From positions 186,001-250,000 of the forward strand of contig DVKG01000012.1 in the NCBI GenBank assembly GCA_018716135.1: DNA of 64,000 nucleotides, in the 5' to 3' direction. Below, piece after piece: positions 23,922 through 32,878 of the stretch; position 1 is the stretch's first letter; each line of letters starts with the position of its first letter. The notes beneath the pieces were generated by a model that was given only the letters and a program-made list of their open reading frames with translations, had not been told where the DNA came from and searched no databases. Both the position numbers and the translations under genes were made by a program. The stretch comes from Scybalosoma faecavium. GTDB taxonomy: Bacteria > Bacillota > Clostridia > Christensenellales > Christensenellaceae.

Positions 23922-25268
23922 TTAGAACAGCAGCTTGTGCTCTTCCATAAAACCCGTATTGTAATCTCCGGATTGAAAATCCTCATCGGAAATAATAGCA
24001 ACCTGAAGCTCTCTGTTGTGCTCCACGCCTTCAATAACTACCTCGCAGAGCGCGGCTATCATTTTCCGCATAGCCTCCTCGCGAGTCTGAGCATGAACTA
24101 TAAGCTTTGCTATCATAGAGTCATAAAAAGGCGGTATGGAATAACCCTGATAGAGCGCAGTATCAAATCTGACCCACGGTCCCCCAGGGACGTGAAGCAT
24201 TGTAATAGTACCGCACGAAGGTCTGAAATCCTGAAGCGGATTTTCTGCATTTATTCTGCACTCTATAGCGTGACCGCTAATCTTCACATCGTCTTGTGTA
24301 AACTCCAGCGGAAGCCCCGCCGCCACACGGATCTGCCATTTTACGAGGTCTATATCAGTAACCAGCTCTGTGACAGGATGCTCTACCTGTAATCTGGTGT
24401 TCATCTCCATAAAGTAGAAGTTGTTCTCAGTATCCAACAAATATTCTACAGTGCCCAATCCGCGATAATCCACCGCTTTTGCCGCCAATACAGAAGCGGC
24501 CATCATGCGCTCGCGCAGCTCGGGGAAAACCGCAGGCGAAGGACTCTCCTCCACAAGCTTCTGGTTTTTGCGCTGTATGGAACATTCGCGTTCTCCGAGA
24601 CAGACAACATTGCCGTAATCATCACAGATGAGCTGAATCTCTATATGACGCGCAGGACGCATAAATCTTTCCATATACACCGCGCCGTCGCCGAACGCGC
24701 TCTGCGCCTCAGCCGTCGCAGTCTCGAACGCGCGCTTGACTTCGTCTATAGAGTTAACCTTACGGATGCCTCTGCCGCCGCCGCCGGATCTGGCCTTTAT
24801 GAGAAGCGGAAAACCTATTTCCAAAGCCAATTCTTTAGCTTCTTCTGCATCTCGTACAATATCCGGACTTCCCGGAACGGTAGGCACGCCCGCTTTCTTC
24901 ATAGATTTTCTGGCCTCGTCTTTATCGCCCGCCAGGCTTATCGTTTTTGCACTGGGCCCTATAAACTTGAGATCATTTTCCTCGCAAAGCAAAGCAAAGC
25001 CGCTGTCCTCCGAAAGCAAGCCATACCCGGGATGCACCGCCTCAGCTCCTGTCAGCTTCGCAGCCATAACTATAGATTCTTTATTCAAATAGCTCCCCTG
25101 CACAGGCGCAGGTCCAATGCAAATGCTCTCGTCCGCGAGGCTGACATGCAGCGCCTCTCTGTCCGCATCCGAAAAGACAGCCACCGTAGAAATGCCCATC
25201 TCTTTGCACGCGCGTATTATTCTTACGGCGATCTCGCCTCTGTTTGCTATTAGTATCTTAGAAAACAC
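23922..25268 (-). CDS. accC: Biotin carboxylase subunit of acetyl-CoA carboxylase
   Basis: A 448-residue ATP-grasp enzyme that carboxylates biotin on AccB. It begins FSKILIANRGEIAVRIIRACKEMGI and has the glycine-rich loop RSGGGGRGIR, EMNTRLQVEHPVTE and HAIECRINAENP. Full length for the family. It lies three bases after fabZ. Confidence 0.98.
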   Translation of the reverse strand: MFSKILIANRGEIAVRIIRACKEMGISTVAVFSDADREALHVSLADESICIGPAPVQGSYLNKESIVMAAKLTGAEAVHPGYGLLSEDSGFALLCEENDLKFIGPSAKTISLAGDKDEARKSMKKAGVPTVPGSPDIVRDAEEAKELALEIGFPLLIKARSGGGGRGIRKVNSIDEVKRAFETATAEAQSAFGDGAVYMERFMRPARHIEIQLICDDYGNVVCLGERECSIQRKNQKLVEESPSPAVFPELRERMMAASVLAAKAVDYRGLGTVEYLLDTENNFYFMEMNTRLQVEHPVTELVTDIDLVKWQIRVAAGLPLEFTQDDVKISGHAIECRINAENPLQDFRPSCGTITMLHVPGGPWVRFDTALYQGYSIPPFYDSMIAKLIVHAQTREEAMRKMIAALCEVVIEGVEHNRELQVAIISDEDFQSGDYNTGFMEEHKLLF

Positions 25269-25271
25269 TGT

Positions 25272-25697
25272 TTAACCTTCTTGACCTTCCAGAGCAGCGA
25301 AGGACATCTGAGCCTTAGCGCAAAGCTTCCCGTTCACATGCGCTTCCGCTGAAGTGAAATAAAACGGAACGCGCTTTTTGTCCAAACGCGCAGTAGTTAC
25401 TATAGTGTCTCCGGGTTTTACCATGCCTTTAAAACGAACTTTGTCGATGCTTGTATAATAAGGCGTTTTCCCTTTGAGCTCATCCGCGAGAATGACAGCG
25501 CATGCCTGTGCCATGATTTCGCAAAGTACGACGCCGGGAACAACGGGGTTTCCCGGGAAGTGACCCTTGAGGAACCACTCGTCGCCTGTGACATGATAGT
25601 ATGCGGTAGCAACGCCGTCTTCTCCAAGCTGCGCCTCATCTACCAGCAGCATCGGCTCACGATGCGGCAGAATATCTTTCAGTTCATCTCTAGTCAC
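25272..25697 (-). CDS. fabZ: 3-hydroxyacyl-ACP dehydratase
   Basis: A 141-residue hot-dog-fold dehydratase. ILPHREPMLLVD opens the protein. The catalytic His46 and Glu60 lie in HFPGNPVVPGVVLCEIMAQ, the FabZ signature (FabA would have Asp). It removes water from 3-hydroxyacyl-ACP in each elongation round. It sits between accB and accC. Confidence 0.97.
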   Translation of the reverse strand: MTRDELKDILPHREPMLLVDEAQLGEDGVATAYYHVTGDEWFLKGHFPGNPVVPGVVLCEIMAQACAVILADELKGKTPYYTSIDKVRFKGMVKPGDTIVTTARLDKKRVPFYFTSAEAHVNGKLCAKAQMSFAALEGQEG

Positions 25698-25720
25698 GAA
25701 AATCTCTCCCCTCCGAAATC

Positions 25721-26173
25721 TCAGAATATTTTAAAAAGTGTCTGACCGTATTCGACTACATCTCCATTGGAAACACAAATGTCCACAATTTCTCCATCCT
25801 GCTCGGCGACAATCTCATTCATAAGCTTCATCGCCTCGATTATACATAGGACATCGCCCTTCTTGACTTTGCTGCCCAATGCGACATACGGTTCGCTGTC
25901 CGGATTCGGCGCAGCATAAAAAACGCCAACCATCGGCGAATCGACCGTCTTGACGTCATTGAAGTCCAAGCCGGGGTCCTTCTCCATAGCCGGATTCGGT
26001 GCTACAAATTGAGTTGCTGTGTTAATGGGAGCGAGCTGAGGAGCGGAATTCGCCTCCCGCTCTGCCTTAGCGTTTTCTATCTTAATCTTGGTCTCGCCTT
26101 CTTCGACCTCGATAGTTGAAAGATTCAGCTCTTTTACTATCTCAGCCAGCTCTCTGACTAATTTTATGTCCAT
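25721..26173 (-). CDS. accB: Biotin carboxyl carrier protein
   Basis: A 150-residue carrier. A short N-terminal region is joined by an Ala/Pro/Asn linker to the biotinyl domain (about 75-150). The biotin lysine is Lys116 in the classic IIEAMKLMNEI. It shuttles carboxybiotin between AccC and the AccAD transferase. Confidence 0.97.
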   Translation of the reverse strand: MDIKLVRELAEIVKELNLSTIEVEEGETKIKIENAKAEREANSAPQLAPINTATQFVAPNPAMEKDPGLDFNDVKTVDSPMVGVFYAAPNPDSEPYVALGSKVKKGDVLCIIEAMKLMNEIVAEQDGEIVDICVSNGDVVEYGQTLFKIF

Positions 26174-26185
26174 TTCTCTCCCTCG

Positions 26186-27427
26186 TCAGCCCTTGTAAGC
26201 ACGCAGAGCTATGCAGGCGTTGTGACCGCCAAATCCCAGCGAGCTGGAAAGAGCAACCGTGAGGTCTGCTTCCTTACTGTTTATCGGTGTGCAGTCCAAA
26301 TCACAGCTCTCGTCCTGCTGCTCCAGACCTGCCGTCGGCGGAACCACGCCGTTTTTCAGCGCCAGCGCGCTTGCGATAGCCTCTATCGCGCCTGCCGCGC
26401 CGAGCATATGCCCTGTCACGGACTTTGTAGAGCTTACATGCGCCTTATACGCAATGTCGTCCCCGAGAGCCTTCTTTATAGCGATTGTCTCGGAGGGATC
26501 GTTTAGAGGCGTGCCTGTGCCGTGAGCGTTAATATACAGCACGTCCTCTGCGCTAAGCCCCGCTTCGTTAGCCGCCATCGCGATAGCCTTCGCCGCTGTC
26601 GAACCATCCGGACGAGGAGCTGTTACATGGTGAGCATCGCACGTGTTTCCGTAGCCGCATACTTCGGCAATTATGTTCGCTCCGCGCGCTTTAGCGTGCT
26701 CCAGCTCTTCGAGCACAACTATACCGGCTCCCTCGCCCATGACGAAGCCTCCGCGTCTCTTGTCGAAAGGCAGCGACGCCAACGCAGGATCTTCAGACAG
26801 GCTGAGAGCCTGACAGTTTACAAATCCGCCGACAGCGAGCTCTGTTATGGTAGCTTCTGTACCACCTGTAATAATAGCGTCGGCATATCCGTGCATAACC
26901 GCGCGGTAAGCCTCGCCGATAGAATTTGTAGAGGTTGCGCACGCCGTTACAGTGGGGAGGGAAGGTCCCTGTGCATTGTATTTTATAGCAACGTTGCCTG
27001 ACGCCATGTTGAGTATCATGGTCGGGATGAAGTTGGGAGAAATCCTGCCCGGTCCCTTTTCAAGCATCTTCTTAGTTTCGTTCACGAATGTAATCATACC
27101 GCCCGTGCCGGAGCCGATATACACGCCGAAGCGGTCAGGATCTATATTCCCCACGATCCCGCTTTGATCCACAGCCTGCTTAGCGGCTGCCATCGCATAC
27201 TGCGTGAACAAATCCATTCTGCGCACATCTTTTTTATCCAAATCAAAATCAGCCGGAACAAAATCCTTTACTTCAGCCGCCACTTTAGCTTTGAGGTTTG
27301 ATGCGTCAAAACGTGTAATGGGGCCGATTCCGATATTGCCCTGCACTGCATTATTCCAAAATGTATCTATATCATTTCCGATAGGAGAAATAACGCCCAT
27401 ACCGGTAATGACAACTCTTCTTTTCAT
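26186..27427 (-). CDS. fabF: 3-oxoacyl-ACP synthase II
   Basis: A 413-residue condensing enzyme that elongates acyl-ACP with malonyl-ACP. The nucleophile Cys lies in VTACATSTNSIGEAYR, and the two His residues in NAHGTGTPLNDPSE and KSVTGHMLGAAG. It opens RRVVITGMGVISPIGND. No fabH (the initiating KAS III) lies in this operon. Confidence 0.98.
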   Translation of the reverse strand: MKRRVVITGMGVISPIGNDIDTFWNNAVQGNIGIGPITRFDASNLKAKVAAEVKDFVPADFDLDKKDVRRMDLFTQYAMAAAKQAVDQSGIVGNIDPDRFGVYIGSGTGGMITFVNETKKMLEKGPGRISPNFIPTMILNMASGNVAIKYNAQGPSLPTVTACATSTNSIGEAYRAVMHGYADAIITGGTEATITELAVGGFVNCQALSLSEDPALASLPFDKRRGGFVMGEGAGIVVLEELEHAKARGANIIAEVCGYGNTCDAHHVTAPRPDGSTAAKAIAMAANEAGLSAEDVLYINAHGTGTPLNDPSETIAIKKALGDDIAYKAHVSSTKSVTGHMLGAAGAIEAIASALALKNGVVPPTAGLEQQDESCDLDCTPINSKEADLTVALSSSLGFGGHNACIALRAYKG

Positions 27428-27455
27428 CTGCTTCTCCTTTCCGGCGCATATTCAA

Positions 27456-28193
27456 TCAAAGAACCATGCCGCCGTCAACCGGGATAACCGTACCCGTGAC
27501 ATAAGACGCCGCGTCAGAAGCGAGGAAGCCTACGACCTTCGCCACATCCTCAGGCTGACCTATACGTCTGAGCGGAATTGTATCCGCCAGCTCCTGAAGC
27601 TTCTTCTCAGGAATCGCACGAGTCATCTCCGTGTCTATAGCTCCCGGAGCAATTGCATTGCAGGTCACTCCTCTTCCGCCGAGCTCCTTTGCCAGGCTCT
27701 TAGTAAAGCCTATGAGACCTGCTTTAGCAGCGGCATAATTAGCCTGTCCTGCATTGCCGTTCATTCCGACAACAGAAGATATGTTTATTATTCTTGCGTC
27801 TTTTGCGCGCATCAGCTTTGCGCATGTGTGATGCGCCATGTGCATAGCGCCTTTCAAGTTCGTATCTATAACTGAATCTATCTCAGACTGCTTCATGCGC
27901 ATAAAAAGCATATCTCTGGTTATGCCAGCGTTGTTGACGAGCACATTTACTCCGCCGAAATCCTCCAATATATTTTTCACAAGCGCACCGCAAGCCTGAA
28001 AATCAGATACGTCGCACTGATAAGCCTTGCACTTTACGCCTACAGATTCGGCGTCCGCCTGAGTCTGCTGAGCAGCTTCTGTATTTCCGGCATATACCAG
28101 CGCGACGTCAAAGCCGTCGTTCGCCAGCTGGAGCACAATAGCCCTGCCTATTCCTCTGCTGCCTCCCGTCACTATTGCTACTTTATTACTCAT
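27456..28193 (-). CDS. fabG: 3-oxoacyl-ACP reductase
   Basis: A 245-residue short-chain dehydrogenase. VAIVTGGSRGIGRAI binds NADPH, NNAGITRD is conserved, and the catalytic Ser-Tyr-Lys set is in ISSVVGMNGNAGQANYAAAKAG. The C-terminus ASYVTGTVIPVDGGM is typical. The ATG at 28193 is chosen over an in-frame TTG at 28199 next to the fabD stop. Confidence 0.97.
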   Translation of the reverse strand: MSNKVAIVTGGSRGIGRAIVLQLANDGFDVALVYAGNTEAAQQTQADAESVGVKCKAYQCDVSDFQACGALVKNILEDFGGVNVLVNNAGITRDMLFMRMKQSEIDSVIDTNLKGAMHMAHHTCAKLMRAKDARIINISSVVGMNGNAGQANYAAAKAGLIGFTKSLAKELGGRGVTCNAIAPGAIDTEMTRAIPEKKLQELADTIPLRRIGQPEDVAKVVGFLASDAASYVTGTVIPVDGGMVL

Positions 28194-28199
28194 ATTCAA

Positions 28200-29120
28200 T
28201 CAGCCTTCTATACCTAAAGCCGCAAGAGCTTCTTTGAGTGTTTCATCGTTTTCTGCCCGCGTTACGATTTCCGCTCCGCCTATCTTTTTTATAAGATCGC
28301 TGAGCGTCTTTCCCGCGCCGGCCTCCACGAATGTGTCAAATCCGTCAGACTCCATATTCGCAACAGACTGCGCCCATCTTACAGGGCTGATTATCTGTTT
28401 TGCAAGCAGCTCGCGCGGATCTCCGCTGTACGGCTGAGCCGTCACATTCGAATAAACGGGAATATCAGGCTCGTTAAAAGTAAATCCGTCCAGAAATTTA
28501 CGGAACTCTGCGCTTGCGTCATTCATAAACGGGCAATGGAATCCGCCGCCCACTTTGAGTTTTATAGCGCGTCCCTTTTCTGACTTTACCGCCGCCTCAA
28601 ATTCCTTCAGCGATTCCGGCGAACCGGCGACTACAGTCTGACCGGAGAAGTTATAGTTTACCGGATATACCTGTTCAAATTTAGCCGCAAGCTCTTCCAC
28701 CTTTTCGGGAGTCATGCGCATAACGGCATACATAGCTCCGGGATTTTTTTCGGCGCACGCCTGCATAAGCTTTCCACGCTCTACCGTAATGCGAAACGCA
28801 TCTTCAAAGCTGAGCATACCGGAAAAAGCAGCCGCGGCAAGCTCTCCGAGAGAAAAGCCCGCTACGCCATCCGCTTTCACGCCGGCCTCACGCAGAGCCT
28901 CTCCCACAGCAAGATCCATAGCGAAAAGACACGGCTGGGTATTCTCCGTTATCGCCAAAGTTGCAGCGTCCGATTCCCAGCACTGCGCGAGCGTACCGGG
29001 GCGTATGCTCTCCGCCATATCGAAAACAGCTTTAGCAGCGCGGCTGGATTCATAAAGCTCTTTTCCCATGCCGGGATACTGAGCACCCTGGCCGGAAAAT
29101 ACAATAGCTATTTTACCCAT
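28200..29120 (-). CDS. fabD: Malonyl-CoA:ACP transacylase
   Basis: A 306-residue acyltransferase that loads malonate onto ACP. FSGQGAQYPGMGKEL opens the protein, and the active Ser is in AGFSLGELAAAAFSG; most homologues read GHSLGE, so the His before the Ser is Phe here. The conserved downstream His is in GGGFHCPFM. It overlaps fabK by 13 bases. Confidence 0.96.
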   Translation of the reverse strand: MGKIAIVFSGQGAQYPGMGKELYESSRAAKAVFDMAESIRPGTLAQCWESDAATLAITENTQPCLFAMDLAVGEALREAGVKADGVAGFSLGELAAAAFSGMLSFEDAFRITVERGKLMQACAEKNPGAMYAVMRMTPEKVEELAAKFEQVYPVNYNFSGQTVVAGSPESLKEFEAAVKSEKGRAIKLKVGGGFHCPFMNDASAEFRKFLDGFTFNEPDIPVYSNVTAQPYSGDPRELLAKQIISPVRWAQSVANMESDGFDTFVEAGAGKTLSDLIKKIGGAEIVTRAENDETLKEALAALGIEG

Positions 29121-30058
29121 TTACTAGCCCCTTTCAGCACTTCCTCAGCTTCTTCAAACATACGCTTGATTATTACTTCGCACGGAGCCTCGTCCTTCAC
29201 CATTGCCGCAATTTGTCCGGACATGAAAGAGCCGTTCTCCAGGTCGCCCTCGCGAGCCGCCATGCGCAAAGAGCCCGCGCCGAACTTCTCTATCTCTTCA
29301 TTTGAAATATTAGAATCGTATTCCATCGCAAAGAATTTGCGTGCGAACGGATTTCTAAGCACTCTTACGGGATGCCCCAGGCGTTTGCCCGTGGTCATTG
29401 TATCTATATCTTTAGCTTTAAGTATGCGCTGCTTGTAGTTTTCGTGTATCGTGCATTCCGTAGCTGTGAGAAAACGCGTACCGCACTGCACACCCTGAGC
29501 GCCCAGCATAAACGCCGCGGCTATTCCGCGTCCGTCCGCTATGCCGCCGGCAGCGAGAACAGGGACGTCAACAACGTCTACAACCTGAGGCACAAGCACC
29601 ATAGTCGTAAGCTCGCCTACATGCCCGCCGGATTCACCGCCTTCTGCAATTACGGCAACCGCACCCTGGCGCACAACTCTGCGCGCAATAGCCGTAGAAG
29701 GCACCACGGGGACGCATTTTACACCCGCATCGTTCCACGCAGGCAGATATTTGGACGGCAGACCTGCGCCTGTCGTTACAACTTCTACTTTTTCATCAAT
29801 TATAACCTGAGCAATATCGTCTGCAAAAGGACTCATGAGCATCAGGTTTACGCCGAAGGGCTTGCCATCCACCGCAGCTCTGCACTTTTTAATTTCTTCA
29901 CGGAGATAATCAGGACCTGCGTTCATCGCGGAGATAATCCCCAATCCGCCCGCCTTGGAGACAGCGGAAGCGAGGCTTGCGTCCGAGACCCAAGCCATGC
30001 CGCCCTGAAAAATGGGATATTCAATCCCAAAAAGTTCACAAATAGGTGTCTTAATCAT
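29108..30058 (-). CDS. fabK: Enoyl-ACP reductase II (FMN-dependent)
   Basis: A 316-residue TIM-barrel flavoprotein of the FabK/nitronate monooxygenase family. FGIEYPIFQGGMAWVSD opens it; AEGGESGGHVGE, VLAAGGIADGRGIAAAFMLGAQGVQ and GTRFL bind FMN. FabK is the triclosan-resistant replacement for FabI in many clostridia and streptococci. Its position next to acpP supports the enoyl reductase role over a nitronate monooxygenase. The start overlaps the acpP stop (TAATG). Confidence 0.96.
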   Translation of the reverse strand: MIKTPICELFGIEYPIFQGGMAWVSDASLASAVSKAGGLGIISAMNAGPDYLREEIKKCRAAVDGKPFGVNLMLMSPFADDIAQVIIDEKVEVVTTGAGLPSKYLPAWNDAGVKCVPVVPSTAIARRVVRQGAVAVIAEGGESGGHVGELTTMVLVPQVVDVVDVPVLAAGGIADGRGIAAAFMLGAQGVQCGTRFLTATECTIHENYKQRILKAKDIDTMTTGKRLGHPVRVLRNPFARKFFAMEYDSNISNEEIEKFGAGSLRMAAREGDLENGSFMSGQIAAMVKDEAPCEVIIKRMFEEAEEVLKGASKWVK

Positions 30059-30279
30059 TATTTGTTACTCTCGATGAGCTCAACCAGATCGCCAATCTTC
30101 TTGATCTCGCCCTGTTCCTCAATCTGAATGTCATACTTTTCTTCCAGAGACATTACAATCTCTACCATATCGAGAGAGTCGATCTTCAGGCTCTCGATTG
30201 TAGTATCCAAAGTGATGTCAGCCGGATCTACGTCAACGAACTCCGCAATTACTTCCAGAACTGTATCAAGTGTTGTCAT
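30058..30279 (-). CDS. acpP: Acyl carrier protein
   Basis: A 73-residue acidic carrier with the phosphopantetheine Ser35 in KIDSLDMVEIVM. It carries all intermediates of fatty acid synthesis. It heads the eleven-gene operon. Confidence 0.98.
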   Translation of the reverse strand: MTTLDTVLEVIAEFVDVDPADITLDTTIESLKIDSLDMVEIVMSLEEKYDIQIEEQGEIKKIGDLVELIESNK

Positions 30280-30314
30280 TGTTGATAATCCTCCGATTTA
30301 ATATTGTAGTGCTT

Positions 30315-30343
30315 ATTATATTATAACGGCAATGCCGTCAAAA
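30315..30343 (-). promoter_or_regulatory. Proximal promoter of the fatty acid operon with palindrome
   Basis: Upstream of acpP the minus strand has TATAAT (complement of 30315-30320) and a -35 that is either TTTTGA (17-base spacer) or TTGACG (15-base spacer). A perfect 6-1-6 palindrome, ACGGCA-A-TGCCGT at 30326-30338, lies between them and may be an operator. Confidence 0.55.
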
Positions 30344-30555
30344 GCAAATACTTTTCTCACAATGCATTAATAAAAATATAACAGAGAAGAAAAGCACGGC
30401 GTCCAAAACGCGCCTATGAATAATGTGCAATCACAATGCGCTGATTATTAATGGCATATTTGCAGCATCTTTATCAACGCAGACCGCACGTCCCAACCCC
30501 TAAAATATTGCCGGAATATCACAAAATATCTGTTAAATCCGACCGGGCAATCACG
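30344..30555 (-). other. Leader or small RNA region downstream of the distal promoter
   Basis: About 210 bases transcribed from the distal promoter with no convincing ORF. It can fold locally: CGGA-ATAT-TTTGTG-ATAT-TCCG near 30510-30540, and GGCG-CGTTTTGGA-CGCC near 30399-30416, which is followed by a weakly U-rich stretch. It could be a long 5' leader or an independent RNA. I do not recognise a known family. Confidence 0.35.
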
Positions 30556-30561
30556 CTAGAG

Positions 30562-30590
30562 ATTATATCACTTGCAGTAAATTTTGTCAA
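30562..30590 (-). promoter_or_regulatory. Distal consensus promoter facing acpP
   Basis: TTGACA (complement of 30585-30590) and TATAAT (complement of 30562-30567), exactly 17 bases apart, form a perfect consensus. The transcript would run about 270 bases before acpP. Confidence 0.8.
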
Positions 30591-30692
30591 TTTCATCCCG
30601 CAAACACACATTGCCAATCAATTCTTTGGCCTTTCGGCAATAAATTACGCATTTCGTTTTTACATCGCTGCACAAAGGCCGCAATATAATTA

Positions 30693-30720
30693 ATCCGGCT
30701 CGAATAATCCCGCGCCGGAT
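30693..30720 (-). terminator. Hairpin after the beta-CASP gene
   Basis: ATCCGGC and GCCGGAT pair perfectly around a 14-base loop just downstream of the minus-strand nuclease gene. No U-run follows, so termination is uncertain. Confidence 0.45.
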
Positions 30721-30735
30721 ATTGTTTATCTATAC

Positions 30736-32334
30736 TCACAAATCTTTCTCGATTTTATCGCAGATGTTGTTCACAGAATCAGCTATTTTCGCTATATCTT
30801 TGTTCGCGAAGCCATCGCAGCGTCTGATAAGAGCAGAGAGTCTCTCAACCGCAGCGATAAGACGCTGATATGCAGGAGCAAACCTGCGCGCCGGAGCTTC
30901 CTTCGGCTTGAGCGGCTCTCCGTATTCCGTGCAGACGTTCAGCGCAAGATCGTATTGTGTGCCCGGGAACGGAGCCACTGTGCTGTAGCCGTACGACTGC
31001 GAAAGTTCTGTAGCGAATTTTTCGCAGACTTCATTATCTCCGTGAACTACAAATACGCGCTCCGGCTTGGGGGTTATATTAGTCAGCCAGCGTATCAGCC
31101 CTTCGTGATCCGCATGTCCGCTTATGCCGGAGAGAGTCACTATCTCCGATTTTACACTAATCTGCTCTCCGAAAAGTTTAACAGATTCTGCGCCTTCTAT
31201 TATAGTGCGGCCGAGAGTTCCGACGGCCTGATATCCTACGAAAAGTATTGTAGATTCTTTTCTCCACAGATTGTGTTTCAAATGATGCCGTATTCTGCCC
31301 GCTTCGCACATTCCGCTGGCTGAAATTATGATTTTCGGGTCTGCGTCAAAGTTTATCGCTTTCGACTCCTCCGCGCTTATCGCCGTGACTAACCCCGGGA
31401 AAGTCAGCGGGTTTATTCCGCTTTTTATCAGTTCCATAGCTTCTTCGTCATAATACCCGCGCACATTTTTATTAAATACCGTCGTCGCCTCGTTTGCAAG
31501 AGGGCTGTCTACATATACCTTAAAACCGTCGTGCCCTTTTATCAATCCGTCCTGCTTTATCTGTCTCAAAAAATACAGCATTTCTTGAGTTCTTCCTACT
31601 GCGAACGACGGAACGACCACATTTCCTCCGCGGTCAAATGTGCGCTGAATTATTTTAGTAAACTCTCCTACATAATCGGGAACGGGGCCGTGGCTTCTGT
31701 CTCCATATGTAGATTCCATTATGACATAATCGGCAGTGTCCAGATACTGAGGATCTTTTATTATAGGCTGATTCAGATTTCCTATATCTCCCGAGAAGAT
31801 AAGTTTCTTTTTTACACCGTCCTCCTCGAGAAAAACCTCTATAGACGACGACCCGAGCAGATGACCCACGTCGGTAAACTTCACAACCACCCCGGAGAAA
31901 AGCGTATACTCTTTGCCGTAATCCATCGGACGCAGCAAAGATATCGCGCCTTCTGCATCCGCAGAATCGTAAAGCGGCTCTACCTCGCCTTTGCCGGAAC
32001 GCTTACCCTTTCTGGACTTCCATTCAGCTTCAAATTCCTGTATATGTGCACTATCTCTCAGCATTATGCTGCACAGATCGCACGTCGCGCCTGTGGCGAA
32101 TATCTCTCCGCGAAAGCCCCTCTTGTAAAGCAGAGGAAGTAATCCGGAATGATCTATGTGAGCGTGCGTGAGAAGTACACAGTCTATGTCCGCCGCGTTT
32201 ACCCTAAGCTGCTGATCTCTTAGACCCGCACCCTGACGCATACCGCAGTCTACCAGTATCTCTTTGCCGCATACGGACAGCTGAAAACAGCTTCCTGTCA
32301 CCTCATGAGCCGCACCTTGAAATGTAATTTTCAT
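30736..32334 (-). CDS. Beta-CASP metallo-beta-lactamase RNase-like protein
   Basis: A 532-residue protein. Metal ligands include HAHIDHSG (His57, His59, Asp61, His62), a later DVGHLLGSSSIEV and the C-terminal SGHADHEGL. The beta-CASP insert has ESTYGDRSHG, PSFAVGRTQEML and ISASGMCEAGRIRHHL. This places it with bacterial and archaeal CPSF73-like enzymes that cut or trim RNA from the 5' end, distinct from RNase J in length. The last 75 residues look helical. It stands alone on its transcript. Confidence 0.92.
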   Translation of the reverse strand: MKITFQGAAHEVTGSCFQLSVCGKEILVDCGMRQGAGLRDQQLRVNAADIDCVLLTHAHIDHSGLLPLLYKRGFRGEIFATGATCDLCSIMLRDSAHIQEFEAEWKSRKGKRSGKGEVEPLYDSADAEGAISLLRPMDYGKEYTLFSGVVVKFTDVGHLLGSSSIEVFLEEDGVKKKLIFSGDIGNLNQPIIKDPQYLDTADYVIMESTYGDRSHGPVPDYVGEFTKIIQRTFDRGGNVVVPSFAVGRTQEMLYFLRQIKQDGLIKGHDGFKVYVDSPLANEATTVFNKNVRGYYDEEAMELIKSGINPLTFPGLVTAISAEESKAINFDADPKIIISASGMCEAGRIRHHLKHNLWRKESTILFVGYQAVGTLGRTIIEGAESVKLFGEQISVKSEIVTLSGISGHADHEGLIRWLTNITPKPERVFVVHGDNEVCEKFATELSQSYGYSTVAPFPGTQYDLALNVCTEYGEPLKPKEAPARRFAPAYQRLIAAVERLSALIRRCDGFANKDIAKIADSVNNICDKIEKDL

Positions 32335-32568
32335 AATTATTTCCTTCTTAAATTATTATCCTTTTTCTGCCGTTTGTTTCCTGTTTTTGCACGACATTTT
32401 CAGCGCTGTTTTTAATCAATATAAACGATAAACTAATCGCGCTGCAAATATTATTAAACCTTCTCTTACAGCTTTATTATACATTTTCTATTTGTGATAG
32501 TCAAATCGAGTTATTCTAAACTAACCAAATATTTCCTTAATTTGTCTTATATTCTTTCGCGGAATATA

Positions 32569-32597
32569 TTGACGAAGCCATATATAAATGATACTAT
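32569..32597 (+). promoter_or_regulatory. ribU promoter
   Basis: TTGACG at 32569-32574 and TACTAT at 32592-32597, 17 bases apart, lie about 20 bases before the FMN aptamer. The preceding gap to the nuclease start (32335-32568) is AT-rich and holds nothing else I can recognise. Confidence 0.7.
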
Positions 32598-32615
32598 ATA
32601 AGTAACTTAAATAAG

Positions 32616-32731
32616 CGATTCTTCGGGGCAGGGTGAAATTCCCGATCGGCGGTCACAGTCCGCGAGCCTGTTTCAGGCTGAGATGGTGCAATTCCATCAC
32701 CGACAGTTATAGTCTGGATGGTAGAAGAAGT
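32616..32731 (+). promoter_or_regulatory. FMN riboswitch (RFN element)
   Basis: All RFN landmarks are present: the closing pair TTCTTC/GAAGAA, GGGGCAGGGTGAAATTCCC, GATCGGCGGT, CAGTCCGCGAGCC, GGCTGAGATGGTGCAATTCC, ATCACCGACAGTTA and AGTCTGGATG. It binds FMN and controls ribU. Confidence 0.97.
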
Positions 32732-32769
32732 CATTTTCATTGCCGTGTTTTTCGCGCGATGTACGTTAT

Positions 32770-32799
32770 GTCTCGGAGATTTATTTCCGGGGCTTTTTT
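32770..32799 (+). terminator. Riboswitch-controlled terminator before ribU
   Basis: GTCTCGGA (32770-32777) pairs with TCCGGGGC (32786-32793), with two G-U pairs, followed by six T's. It lies between the FMN aptamer and ribU, so FMN probably causes early termination. Confidence 0.8.
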
Positions 32800-32878
32800 G
32801 CGTTCTTCCTCTTCATGTATTTTTGTACGAATCGCATTTTTAAGAAATATGTCTAAACTTTCAGGAGTGTTATTTCTT

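Noticed and set aside
30451..30693. Plus-strand frame of 80 codons upstream of acpP
   Set aside because: No ribosome site; it overlaps the strong minus-strand promoter and looks non-coding.
32633..32878. Upstream extension of the ribU frame
   Set aside because: This stretch is the FMN aptamer and terminator. The AGGAG site points to ATG 32879.
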